Both the position numbers and the translations under genes were made by a program. Positions 50,560-58,582 of a stretch of DNA of 64,000 nt are shown piece by piece. This DNA comes from an uncultured Lachnobacterium sp. (lineage in GTDB: Bacteria > Bacillota > Clostridia > Lachnospirales > Lachnospiraceae), in assembly GCA_900550545.1 (NCBI GenBank), contig URSS01000009.1:10414-74413 (forward strand), in the 5' to 3' direction. Every line of letters starts with the position of its first letter. Position 1 is the stretch's first letter. A model generated the notes under the pieces. That model worked only from the letters and a program-made list of their open reading frames with translations. It was not told where the DNA came from and did not search any database.

Positions 50560-52950
50560 ATGAATGCAAGAGGTTTTTTTAAGCAAATCGTAGCGGTGAC
50601 GCTTGCAGGATTGATGGTATTCGGATCCGCAATGGTTACGATGGCAGATGCAGACAGCAATAATACACAGAATGTTGCAACGGACAGTGAGCAGACAAAC
50701 GCACAGGGGTATAAGCCGGGACAAGTTTATACAGGGGATCAGAATGAATTTGATGCCAAGGGAGAGGCTCTTCCGGGATATCATTGGGATTACAAGAAAC
50801 TTACAGACTATGTAGATGGATATTATGATACAAAGCAAAACCCAATTTGTGCTAAGACAGAGCATGAGCATACGGCATATACTGGAACATGCTACACAAA
50901 GAATACATGCGACGATACAGAACACGTACATACAGAATCCTGCTATGCATATAAAAATTGTGATATTAAAGAACATAAGCACACATGGGGTGCATGCTAT
51001 ACAAAGGTATTAGGAGTTTGGTGCAAGAAAGAAGAGCACACGCATTCGCAGGGAAAAGGCGGATGCCAGGAAAAATATTTGATATGTAGCTTGGAAGAAC
51101 ATACCCATTCCACCGAGGAGAACGGTTGCACGGGACCGGTACGTACATGTGGCAAAGAGGCGCATACACACGGGGACAGATGTTATCCATATGTGCAGCC
51201 AATTCTTGCAACCTATGAGTTTCAAATGAAGGCAGATGAAAATACTACAAATGGAAATGAAAAAATTTCCATTACTGTTCATGTGGCTTGTGAGAATGGT
51301 AAGGATGCCAAGGATGTACAGGTTACCATTAAAGCACATGATCGTAATCCGTTTGCAGAGACATGTGATCTTGAAAGAACCGGAACTACCAATTTGTCTG
51401 GAGATGTAGAATTTAAGATTTCTGCAACCTATGACAAAATTACATCTGTTCTGGTTAATGGTTCAAATGTCGAAGGATACGGAAAAGAAATCGGATTATC
51501 AAATAAACATGTAAATCTTTCTTATACAGTTGAACATAAGTATGAGGAGATTGCTGGTACAACAGTAGGATCCACAATGGATAAGAGAGGTAATATTATC
51601 GTTGGTCATGCAAACGATTTTGCATGTAAGCATTGTGGAGATAAAAAGGACGGAGAAAAGAAAACGATAGAGAATGTAAGCTGTTATTTATGTGAGGATC
51701 CGGATTACTCGATTCCAGAATCTGGTAAGCATGCTTCAAACAGCAAGTTTACAAAGATCTGTGATTCCACTTTGACAATTACAGAAAATGAAGGCGGAGA
51801 GGTCATTACTTCTTTTGATGAGCAATCTGTAATAGATAAGGCAATCGCTGGATTGAAAGATCCGGAGAACACAACAGTTAAATTTAGAAGATTCCAGTAT
51901 GAGGCTGGTGATGCTGCAAAAGGACGCAACGGGTGGCATGCTGATTTTCAGATTGTGAAGAATACACAGGCTCCAAAATATGACAGTTTAACTTATATTA
52001 TCAAGAATGGTGAAAACACTATTTTTAGCAAGACAATTGAAAATGGTGTAGTGATTGAAGAGAATAAAGTAACTAAGGCCGAAGATGCAGATGCAAGATT
52101 ATGGAAAGCATATACAGAAGAAATTAAGTCTGCAATTGGTGCAGATGCAGTTACAAAAATAATTTTTAGTGGATTGAAGGGAGATGTAGGCAATTATTAT
52201 GTTGAGTATGTGATTGCAACAAATCCGGATAAGTCAAATCCAGATCCGACACCAACACCGGATCCGACACCGACCCCAGATCCGACACCAACACCGGATC
52301 CGACACCGACCCCAGATCCGACGCCAACACCGGATCCGACACCGACCCCAGATCCGATACCAACACCGGATCCAACACCATCGGTAGATCCATCGGGGGA
52401 TGATGTTGACAAAAGCGATAATAACAATGCTTCAGACAACGACGATACAGATAGCCGTGATGATGTTGACGATAATAACAATGGCAACAATCATCCAGAC
52501 AATAACACAAATAATACGAACAACAATCGTCCGGGCAGCAACACAAATAGCAATACAAACAGTAATCGTAATAACAATAATACAACCAATAATACTGCAA
52601 ATACACCTGCAGCAAACAATACACCGAATGTAGTTGCAAACAATGCTACGAACACAGCCAATGCGCCACTTGTTGTGGCAAACAATGATGCAGATGCAGC
52701 AGATGTGACGGATATTACGGATGTGCAGACACCACTTGCGGATGCAGCAACAGATGTAGCAACAGCCAGTGCAACATCAGATGACGTTAAAGACATTGAG
52801 GATGATGCAACACCTCTTGCAGCAACTGAGGACAATTGCTTTATCCACTGGATTATTCTGGTTCTTACATTAGTATGTGGCGCATATAATCTTGTACGTG
52901 TATTTGTAAGAAAAAATGAGAATTCAGAAGATATTGATAATAACAATTAA
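50560..52950 (+). CDS. Surface protein with six Cys/His repeats, Pro-Thr stalk and C-terminal anchor helix
   Basis: A 796-residue protein with a signal peptide (~1-29). Residues ~97-208 hold six units of the form Cys-x3-Glu/Ala-His-x-His-x(3-6)-Cys (CAKTEHEH..C, CDDTEHVH..C, and so on). Two CxxC pairs follow near 360-390 (FACKHCGD; SCYLCED). A Pro-Asp-Thr repeat stalk (~560-610) and an Asn/Thr-rich region follow. One helix with a basic end (WIILVLTLVCGAYNLVRVFV) closes it, without LPxTG. The Cys/His units may bind metal or form disulfides. AAGGAGG precedes the ATG. Confidence 0.85.
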   Translation: MNARGFFKQIVAVTLAGLMVFGSAMVTMADADSNNTQNVATDSEQTNAQGYKPGQVYTGDQNEFDAKGEALPGYHWDYKKLTDYVDGYYDTKQNPICAKTEHEHTAYTGTCYTKNTCDDTEHVHTESCYAYKNCDIKEHKHTWGACYTKVLGVWCKKEEHTHSQGKGGCQEKYLICSLEEHTHSTEENGCTGPVRTCGKEAHTHGDRCYPYVQPILATYEFQMKADENTTNGNEKISITVHVACENGKDAKDVQVTIKAHDRNPFAETCDLERTGTTNLSGDVEFKISATYDKITSVLVNGSNVEGYGKEIGLSNKHVNLSYTVEHKYEEIAGTTVGSTMDKRGNIIVGHANDFACKHCGDKKDGEKKTIENVSCYLCEDPDYSIPESGKHASNSKFTKICDSTLTITENEGGEVITSFDEQSVIDKAIAGLKDPENTTVKFRRFQYEAGDAAKGRNGWHADFQIVKNTQAPKYDSLTYIIKNGENTIFSKTIENGVVIEENKVTKAEDADARLWKAYTEEIKSAIGADAVTKIIFSGLKGDVGNYYVEYVIATNPDKSNPDPTPTPDPTPTPDPTPTPDPTPTPDPTPTPDPTPTPDPIPTPDPTPSVDPSGDDVDKSDNNNASDNDDTDSRDDVDDNNNGNNHPDNNTNNTNNNRPGSNTNSNTNSNRNNNNTTNNTANTPAANNTPNVVANNATNTANAPLVVANNDADAADVTDITDVQTPLADAATDVATASATSDDVKDIEDDATPLAATEDNCFIHWIILVLTLVCGAYNLVRVFVRKNENSEDIDNNN
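52236..52385 (+). repeat. Tandem repeat encoding a Pro-Asp-Thr stalk
   Basis: An 18-bp unit alternating in two spellings gives a 36-bp period and encodes PTPDPT repeats. Copy number probably varies between strains. Confidence 0.85.
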
Positions 52951-52965
52951 TAGGAGGTAAAGAAA

Positions 52966-53151
52966 ATGGAAAAGATTTTAGATTATGCCGTTTTAGCCAT
53001 ATTGGTAGTAGGACTCATCGTTTTGTGCTTCTTTCAGGAATGCAGCCACGATATTTACTTCCTTATATTTGGATTTGTAGTTGCAGCAGTATCTGTAGTT
53101 GCAATGATTATTCAGAATCGTAAGAAAAAGGATTCTGAGCAGAATAAGTAA
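52966..53151 (+). CDS. Small membrane protein (61 aa)
   Basis: Two helices (LDYAVLAILVVGLIVLCFF and YFLIFGFVVAAVSVVAMII) around a short ECSHD loop, then a Lys-rich tail. AGGAGGTAAAGAAA precedes the ATG, 15 nt after the surface-protein stop, and a terminator follows, so the two form an operon. It may help membrane insertion or stability of the surface protein. I do not recognise the family. Confidence 0.75.
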   Translation: MEKILDYAVLAILVVGLIVLCFFQECSHDIYFLIFGFVVAAVSVVAMIIQNRKKKDSEQNK

Positions 53152-53182
53152 GTGTTGTAATTTTTGTTATCCTTTTTACAAA

Positions 53183-53208
53183 GGGCTTCGGGAGACCGGA
53201 GCTCTTTT
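53183..53208 (+). terminator. Terminator of the surface-protein operon
   Basis: GGGCTTCGG and CCGGAGCTC pair (with G-U) around GAGA, followed by TTTT. Confidence 0.75.
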
Positions 53209-53232
53209 ATATTTTCTTAAGAAAAAGATAAT

Positions 53233-53261
53233 TTGCATATATGATATAAAAGAGATAAAAT
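53233..53261 (+). promoter_or_regulatory. Promoter of the PBP1A gene
   Basis: TTGCAT and TAAAAT are exactly 17 nt apart, 47 nt before the ATG. Confidence 0.6.
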
Positions 53262-53308
53262 ACTCCATGGGTAGCCTGGAAGGGTTAACTGGAAATAAAG
53301 GAGATTAT

Positions 53309-55657
53309 ATGGCAAAGACAACAGATAAACGAATGAAAAAAACAAAGAAAAAGCATCGCTTTTTCTGGTTTCTGATCAAACTTCAGATTTTTCTGATGGT
53401 GGTTGTATTGGCCGGTTTTGGCTATTATTACTTCGGTGGATATGCGAAGGAAGTACAGGCACTTAAGGAAAAAGCCGTACAGACAGTAGCAGATTCCGAT
53501 GAATCCATTTTTGTTCCGTCGCAGATATGCTCTGTGTATGATACGGATGGAAAACTGATATCAGAACGAAAAGGTACCAAAGATGCACAGTATGTGAAAT
53601 ATGAAGATATTCCGCAGGATTTTATTACTGCAATCATCAGTATAGAGGATAAAAAATTCTATAAACATCATGGTGTGGATTTTAAGGCAGTAATGCGTGC
53701 GGTAAAAGCCCGTGTAACCAACGGCCGGGTAACACAGGGTGGTAGTACGATCACGATGCAGCTGGCAAAGTTGATGTATATGAATCCGGATCAGACCTGG
53801 CAGTATAAAGTTGAGCAGATGTTTCTGGCGATTGAGTTGGAAGGAAGGTACAGCAAGGAAAAAATTCTGGAGTTCTATTTGAATAATGTATATTTTGCAA
53901 ATGGATATTATGGAATTGACGCTGCCTGCCATGGCTATTTTAATTGTGAACTCAAGGATCTCGATGTATCCCAGGTGGCATTTTTGTGCGCAATTCCAAA
54001 CAGTCCGACGTATTATGATCCTGTGACAAACATGGAACATACTTTAAAACGTCGTGATCTGATTCTTCAGAATATGAAAGACGATGGCAAGATTACACAG
54101 GAACAGTATTACGAGGCTACGAAGGAAGATATTGAGCTGAATCGTCCAAAGAAGAAAAATACGGACAAGATCAATAATTATGTGGACACATATGCGTATT
54201 ATTGTGCAACGCGCGCGTTGATGGAGCAGGAAGGATTTACGTTCCAATATTATTTTGACTCTGATGAGGAAAAGAAAGCTTACAATGAGCAGTATGATGA
54301 ACTTTATGCGGCTTGTCAGAAAAAGCTTTATTCCGGTGGATACAAGATTTATACAACCATTGATATGGATAAGCAGAAAAAGCTGCAAAGCACGGTAGAC
54401 GATACACTTGCTGGATTTACCGAGAAAAATGACGACGGTACCTATAATATGCAGGGAGCTGCGGTTACGATTGATAACAATACCGGATATGTTGTGGCTA
54501 TTGTTGGTGGACGGGATCAGGATTTTAATTCCTATACACTGAACCGGGCATTCCAGAGTCACAGACAGCCGGGAAGTTCCATTAAGCCGTTGATTGTGTA
54601 TACACCAGCCTTTGAGCGTGGTTATGATCCGAACACAATTGTGGATGATCACAAATTCGAGGGTGGTCCGTCGAACGCAACAAATACATATGCGGGAAAA
54701 ATCCAGCTTCGGTATGCAGTGGCAAAATCGCTGAATACGGTCGCATGGCAGGTATATGAGCAGGTGACACCTAAGGTTGGGCTACAGTATCTTAAGAATA
54801 TGAATTTCAGCAGTATTGTGAAAGATGATTATACACTTGCCACTTCGTTAGGAGGATTTACCAAGGGGGTATCTCCTCTTGAGATGGCATCAGCGTATAC
54901 CGCATTAGAGAATGATGGTATGTTCCGTCAGCCAAACTGTATCAAATCGATTGTGGATGCAGATGAGAATGTTGTGTATTCTTCACAAATGACGGAAGTA
55001 TCCATTTATGAGCAGGATGCGGCAAGAACAATGACTGATGTGCTTACAACAGTTATGGACAGTGGTACAGGTCGAGCATTGAAATTGAGCAATATGCCGT
55101 GTGCTGGAAAGACCGGAACAACCAATGACCATAAGGACGGCTGGTTCGTAGGTTATACGAGATATTATACGACGAGTGTATGGGTTGGATGTGATTATCC
55201 AAAGTCTATCAGCAACCTCAGTGGAAGTACCTATCCGGGTCAGATATGGAAAGCGTATATGTCTGCGATTCACGAAAATCTGGATCCAATGGATTTTCTG
55301 CCTTATGCAAAACTTTCGGATGAGTTTATTCAGAAAGAACAGGAGGAGGAATCACAAAAGGAGCAGGAGAGGGAGGATCAGAAAGATTCTGAAGCTGAAA
55401 AAGATTCTGAAGCTGACCAGAAAGATTCTGAAAAAGATGAGACAAAGAAGGAGCCTGCAGATACCAATACCTCGGATAAGAACAATAACAGTGAAGATAC
55501 CAATGCTTCAGACGACAGCCAGAATAATGAGCAGAACAACAATCAGGACAATGATAATTCGGATAGTAACAATAGTGGGGATGATCAAGACAACACTGGA
55601 GGCGATGATACTAGTGGTGATACTGGTGGAGACAGCGGCGAGGATACGGTAGAGTAA
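53309..55657 (+). CDS. Class A penicillin-binding protein 1A
   Basis: A 782-residue bifunctional cell-wall synthase. A basic N-terminus and one helix (~22-42) anchor it. The GT51 glycosyltransferase (~65-245) has AIISIEDKKFYKHHGVD with the catalytic Glu, TQGGSTITMQLAK and KILEFYLNNVYF. The transpeptidase (~370-650) has SSIKP (SxxK), SLN (SxN) and GKTGTT (KTG). The last ~110 residues are a Glu/Asp/Lys/Asn-rich tail with KDSEAEKDSEADQKDSE repeats. AAAGGAGATTAT precedes the ATG; the longer reading frame lacks a ribosome-binding site. Confidence 0.95.
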   Translation: MAKTTDKRMKKTKKKHRFFWFLIKLQIFLMVVVLAGFGYYYFGGYAKEVQALKEKAVQTVADSDESIFVPSQICSVYDTDGKLISERKGTKDAQYVKYEDIPQDFITAIISIEDKKFYKHHGVDFKAVMRAVKARVTNGRVTQGGSTITMQLAKLMYMNPDQTWQYKVEQMFLAIELEGRYSKEKILEFYLNNVYFANGYYGIDAACHGYFNCELKDLDVSQVAFLCAIPNSPTYYDPVTNMEHTLKRRDLILQNMKDDGKITQEQYYEATKEDIELNRPKKKNTDKINNYVDTYAYYCATRALMEQEGFTFQYYFDSDEEKKAYNEQYDELYAACQKKLYSGGYKIYTTIDMDKQKKLQSTVDDTLAGFTEKNDDGTYNMQGAAVTIDNNTGYVVAIVGGRDQDFNSYTLNRAFQSHRQPGSSIKPLIVYTPAFERGYDPNTIVDDHKFEGGPSNATNTYAGKIQLRYAVAKSLNTVAWQVYEQVTPKVGLQYLKNMNFSSIVKDDYTLATSLGGFTKGVSPLEMASAYTALENDGMFRQPNCIKSIVDADENVVYSSQMTEVSIYEQDAARTMTDVLTTVMDSGTGRALKLSNMPCAGKTGTTNDHKDGWFVGYTRYYTTSVWVGCDYPKSISNLSGSTYPGQIWKAYMSAIHENLDPMDFLPYAKLSDEFIQKEQEEESQKEQEREDQKDSEAEKDSEADQKDSEKDETKKEPADTNTSDKNNNSEDTNASDDSQNNEQNNNQDNDNSDSNNSGDDQDNTGGDDTSGDTGGDSGEDTVE

Positions 55658-55693
55658 AAAATTTTATTTGCTTCTTTTCTTGAAAAATATGGG

Positions 55694-55722
55694 TTGGATG
55701 AAACACATTCCTATGCTAAAAT
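55694..55722 (+). promoter_or_regulatory. Promoter of the glucokinase gene
   Basis: TTGGAT and TAAAAT are 17 nt apart, with TGC directly before the -10 (extended -10). Confidence 0.6.
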
Positions 55723-55759
55723 AGAGACAGATAAATACGAGATCCAGGAGGAAGAGCAA

Positions 55760-56701
55760 TTGAAGAAATATGGTTTTGGAGTAGATGTGGGTGGTACCAC
55801 AGTAAAGATGGGATTTTTTGAGACAAGCGGCAAACTTCTCGACAAATGGGAGATTACAACCAACACGGATGATAATGGAAAGGCTGTACTTCCGGACATT
55901 GCAAAGTCCATCGACAATAAGCTGGCACAGGAAGGTATCAGCAAAGCTGAAATCGAAGGCATCGGTATCGGAGTTCCGGGACCGGTGAGAAATGATGGAG
56001 TTGTTTTAAATTGTGTCAATCTTGGCTGGGGAATCATTAATGTAGCAGAAGAACTTGGACGTCTTACAGGTCTGTCTGTTAAAGTTGGAAATGATGCAAA
56101 TGTTGCAGCACTTGGCGAGATGTGGCAAGGTGGTGCCAAAGGAAGTAAGGATGTCATCATGGTAACACTAGGCACTGGTGTCGGTGGCGGAATTATCGTT
56201 GATGGAAAAATCGTAGCAGGATACAACGGAGCCGGTGGTGAAATCGGACATATCACGGTAAATAATGATGAGATTGAACCATGTAACTGTGGACAGTATG
56301 GATGTCTGGAACAGTATACATCAGCAACCGGTATCGTTCGTATGGCAAAGCGTAAATTGGCAAAGACACAGGACGAGACTTCTTTACGCAAATTTGAAAA
56401 TATCACAGCAAAAGATATTTTTGATGAGGCAAAGGCAGGAGATGCGGTAGCATTACTTTTGGTGGATGAAGTTGGAGAGATTCTTGGATCTACACTTTCA
56501 AATATTGCATGTGTTGTAAATCCGGAAGTTATTGTAATCGGTGGTGGCGTTTCAAAGGCCGGACAGATTCTTATTGATACAATTGAGAAACATTATCAGG
56601 AGACATCCTTTAAGGCATGCCGCGATGCGCGTTTTGAGCTGGCATCACTTGGAAATGACGCTGGAATTTATGGTTCCATGAACCTGATCATTAATAATTA
56701 A
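55760..56701 (+). CDS. glcK: ROK-family glucokinase
   Basis: A 313-residue ATP-dependent glucokinase. The phosphate-binding motif DVGGTTVKMG lies at the N-terminus, GVPGPVRNDG and GNDANVAALGE hold the catalytic Asp, and the ROK zinc motif is CNCGQYGCLEQY near residue 175. The start is a TTG 8 nt after AGGAGG; an upstream ATG in frame lies within the promoter and is rejected. It phosphorylates glucose for glycolysis. Confidence 0.93.
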   Translation: MKKYGFGVDVGGTTVKMGFFETSGKLLDKWEITTNTDDNGKAVLPDIAKSIDNKLAQEGISKAEIEGIGIGVPGPVRNDGVVLNCVNLGWGIINVAEELGRLTGLSVKVGNDANVAALGEMWQGGAKGSKDVIMVTLGTGVGGGIIVDGKIVAGYNGAGGEIGHITVNNDEIEPCNCGQYGCLEQYTSATGIVRMAKRKLAKTQDETSLRKFENITAKDIFDEAKAGDAVALLLVDEVGEILGSTLSNIACVVNPEVIVIGGGVSKAGQILIDTIEKHYQETSFKACRDARFELASLGNDAGIYGSMNLIINN

Positions 56702-56739
56702 GTTCAGAATATTCAGCGAAAAAAGAATTTGAATCTAAT

Positions 56740-56786
56740 AAAAAGCGGTTGCGTTACTGTGAAATACAGTAGCACAACCGCTTTTT
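56740..56786. terminator. Bidirectional terminator glcK/plsC
   Basis: AAAAAGCGGTTG..TACTGT pairs with ACAGTA..CAACCGCTTTTT around GAAAT, giving T-runs on both strands between the convergent glcK and plsC genes. Confidence 0.9.
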
Positions 56787-56828
56787 GCTGTCTGGAAAAT
56801 TACTTTGGAACTTTTTGGACATGAATCA

Positions 56829-57575
56829 TTATTTTCCCTGTGCAGCAAGTTCCTGATTTAACATATCCTGAATGATTTCCTGGCAGTAACTGCCGAGACG
56901 CTTTTGGTCTTCTTTGGAAAGTTCAGATACATAGATCGGCTTTCCGTAGGTTAATGTGACTTTTGTGGATTTCACCCATGGAAAATGATTCTCAAATACA
57001 TCCGCAGTACCGGTAAGTACCATAGGAACAATCGGACATTTTGCTTTTTGTGCGATTTTGAAGGAACCTTCTTTGAATGGAAGCAGTGTGTCCGGATGTT
57101 CTGTATCTTTGTTGCGTGTACCCTCCGGGAAAATGCAGATGGAAATACCGGATTTTACCTGATCGATAGCAGTCAGAATGACTTTTAGCCCCTGTTTGAG
57201 GTCCTTACGGTCTAAAAACAGACAGTAGAGACGACGCATCCATATGCCGAGAATGGGAACTTTATTCACACCATCTTTGGAGATATAGCCGGTCAGTCCC
57301 GGACATCTGGCATAGGTGACCACGATGTCAAAAAAGCTTCTGTGATTGCCGATGTAAAGAACAGCCTGGTCGGTCGGTACATTCTCTTCGCCTTTTACGG
57401 TAAGTTTGATGCCGGAGAGAAAGGAGACACAGCGGAAGCCCCACTGTACAATTCGCAACTGGCTGATATCAGTGGCCTGCTTATTGAACTTGGAAATAAT
57501 CCATTCAATGCCAAGGACAGGCAGGCCGAGCAACAGAAACAGAAATACATATAATACTACAAGAATGGTTCGCAT
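56829..57575 (-). CDS. plsC: 1-acyl-sn-glycerol-3-phosphate acyltransferase
   Basis: A 248-residue membrane-associated acyltransferase. One N-terminal helix (~3-22), then NHRSFFDIV (H-x4-D catalytic motif, residues ~78-83) and IFPEGTRNKD (glycerol-phosphate binding). It converts lysophosphatidic acid to phosphatidic acid in phospholipid synthesis. AAAGAGGTAAACA precedes the ATG. Confidence 0.92.
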   Translation of the reverse strand: MRTILVVLYVFLFLLLGLPVLGIEWIISKFNKQATDISQLRIVQWGFRCVSFLSGIKLTVKGEENVPTDQAVLYIGNHRSFFDIVVTYARCPGLTGYISKDGVNKVPILGIWMRRLYCLFLDRKDLKQGLKVILTAIDQVKSGISICIFPEGTRNKDTEHPDTLLPFKEGSFKIAQKAKCPIVPMVLTGTADVFENHFPWVKSTKVTLTYGKPIYVSELSKEDQKRLGSYCQEIIQDMLNQELAAQGK

Positions 57576-57608
57576 TGTTTACCTCTTTCTTATGATAATA
57601 ATATAGAT

Positions 57609-57675
57609 CGTATACATCGAATTGCAAACAGGCATGCTTCGATGATACCATTTGCCACTTTCATCATTATATATA
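57609..57675. repeat. Degenerate half-copy of the MITE-like element
   Basis: GTATACATCGAATTGCA, GGCATGC and TCGATGATACC match the right hairpin of the two full elements with several substitutions and an equivalent end (TTTGCCACTTTCATCAT). The left part is missing. It lies in the promoter region of plsC. Confidence 0.65.
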
Positions 57676-57739
57676 AATTTATGCATGAAATCAATGCAGA
57701 TTGCATAGGATAGCATAAGAATGAATAGGCGGATAAAAA

Positions 57740-58159
57740 ATGAAGGTGAAAAATAGTAAAGAATTTCCACTGATCTGCGTACTGTTGCTGGTTTCTTTTT
57801 TACTATCCGGTTGTACAATGCTTCAGAGTCAGAAAAAAGTGCAGGACTTGGAGTTTACCGTTGTACGCCCGGAAGAGATACCGGACACACTAAAAGAACA
57901 GGTGGAAAGTAAATTGGAAGAAAAGTTTACACTGACATACAGGGATAACGAATATTTATACATGGCAAGGGGCTATGGACAGCAGGAGACGGGAGGATAT
58001 TGTATTACCGTGGATCAATGTTATCTGAGTGAGGATGCGGTGTGCGTAAAGACAACACTTACAGGACCACAGCCGGGGGAGAAAGTAAGTACGGCCCCGA
58101 GCTGCCCGTATATTGTATTGAAACTTGAGCAGCGGGATGAGAAAGTTGTATTTGAATAA
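57740..58159 (+). CDS. PrcB-like lipoprotein
   Basis: A 139-residue lipoprotein (lipobox FLLSGC, Cys 25). The mature part resembles the PrcB C-terminal domain: EKFTLTYRDNEYLYMARGYGQ, TGGYCITVDQCYLS, VKTTLTGPQPGE and APSCPYIVLKLE. PrcB-like domains accompany surface proteases or other envelope proteins; the role here is unknown. The ribosome-binding site is weak (GGCGGA). It is followed by the veg promoter. Confidence 0.75.
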   Translation: MKVKNSKEFPLICVLLLVSFLLSGCTMLQSQKKVQDLEFTVVRPEEIPDTLKEQVESKLEEKFTLTYRDNEYLYMARGYGQQETGGYCITVDQCYLSEDAVCVKTTLTGPQPGEKVSTAPSCPYIVLKLEQRDEKVVFE

Positions 58160-58184
58160 ACATACAACAAGTACTTATTTACTA

Positions 58185-58213
58185 TTGTAACAAGTTTATC
58201 ACTGTGCTATAGT
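58185..58213 (+). promoter_or_regulatory. Strong promoter of veg
   Basis: TTGTAA and TATAGT are 17 nt apart with an extended -10 (TGC before TATAGT). The veg promoter of Bacillus is known to be very strong. Confidence 0.72.
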
Positions 58214-58271
58214 AAAGCTACTAGATATTGTATTATTCTAGAATAATTAGCTCAAAATAGAGGAGGCAAAT

Positions 58272-58511
58272 ATGGAACAGGCACAAATCAGCAAAGTTCG
58301 GGCATCCGTTCATCAGCAGTGTGGTAACAGAGTAAAGATTCAGTTGGATCGTGGGCGCAACAAAGTTGATATCCAGGAAGGTGTGATTCAGAAAGCTTAC
58401 CCAAGTGTGTTTACAATACTTGTAGATGACGAGCAAGACAATGCTCCTCAGTTATTATCATTCAGTTACACAGACATCATTACGAAGGATATTCGTATGA
58501 AGCTCTGTTGA
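58272..58511 (+). CDS. veg: Veg family protein
   Basis: A 79-residue basic protein of the Veg/DUF1021 family: GNRVKIQLDRGRNKVDIQEG, AYPSVFTILV and LLSFSYTDIITKDIRM are the typical blocks. In Bacillus, Veg stimulates biofilm formation through an unclear route. AGAGGAGG precedes the ATG. A strong terminator follows, overlapping the start region of the sipL-like gene. Confidence 0.9.
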   Translation: MEQAQISKVRASVHQQCGNRVKIQLDRGRNKVDIQEGVIQKAYPSVFTILVDDEQDNAPQLLSFSYTDIITKDIRMKLC

Positions 58512-58526
58512 TTTACTGGAATATTT

Positions 58527-58582
58527 TCCCTCTCTTTCGAATAAGTATTTCTATACGAAGTTCGAAGAGAGGGATTTTTTTT
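58527..58582 (+). terminator. veg terminator whose 3' arm contains the sipL ribosome-binding site
   Basis: TCCCTCTC-T-TTCGAA pairs with TTCGAAGAGAGGGA around a 19-nt loop, then eight T residues. The GAGAGGG in the 3' arm is the only ribosome-binding site for the next gene, whose TTG start begins in the T-run. Confidence 0.85.

Noticed and set aside
52236..52385. Regular short repeats resembling a CRISPR or minisatellite array
   Set aside because: They have no spacers and are in frame with a Pro-Asp-Thr stalk of the surface protein; Gly-Val/Ser repeats on the other strand are shadows.
55176..55652. Alternative-frame open reading within the PBP1A 3' end
   Set aside because: It arises from the repetitive Lys/Asp/Glu-rich tail; the transpeptidase frame is clearly the coding one.
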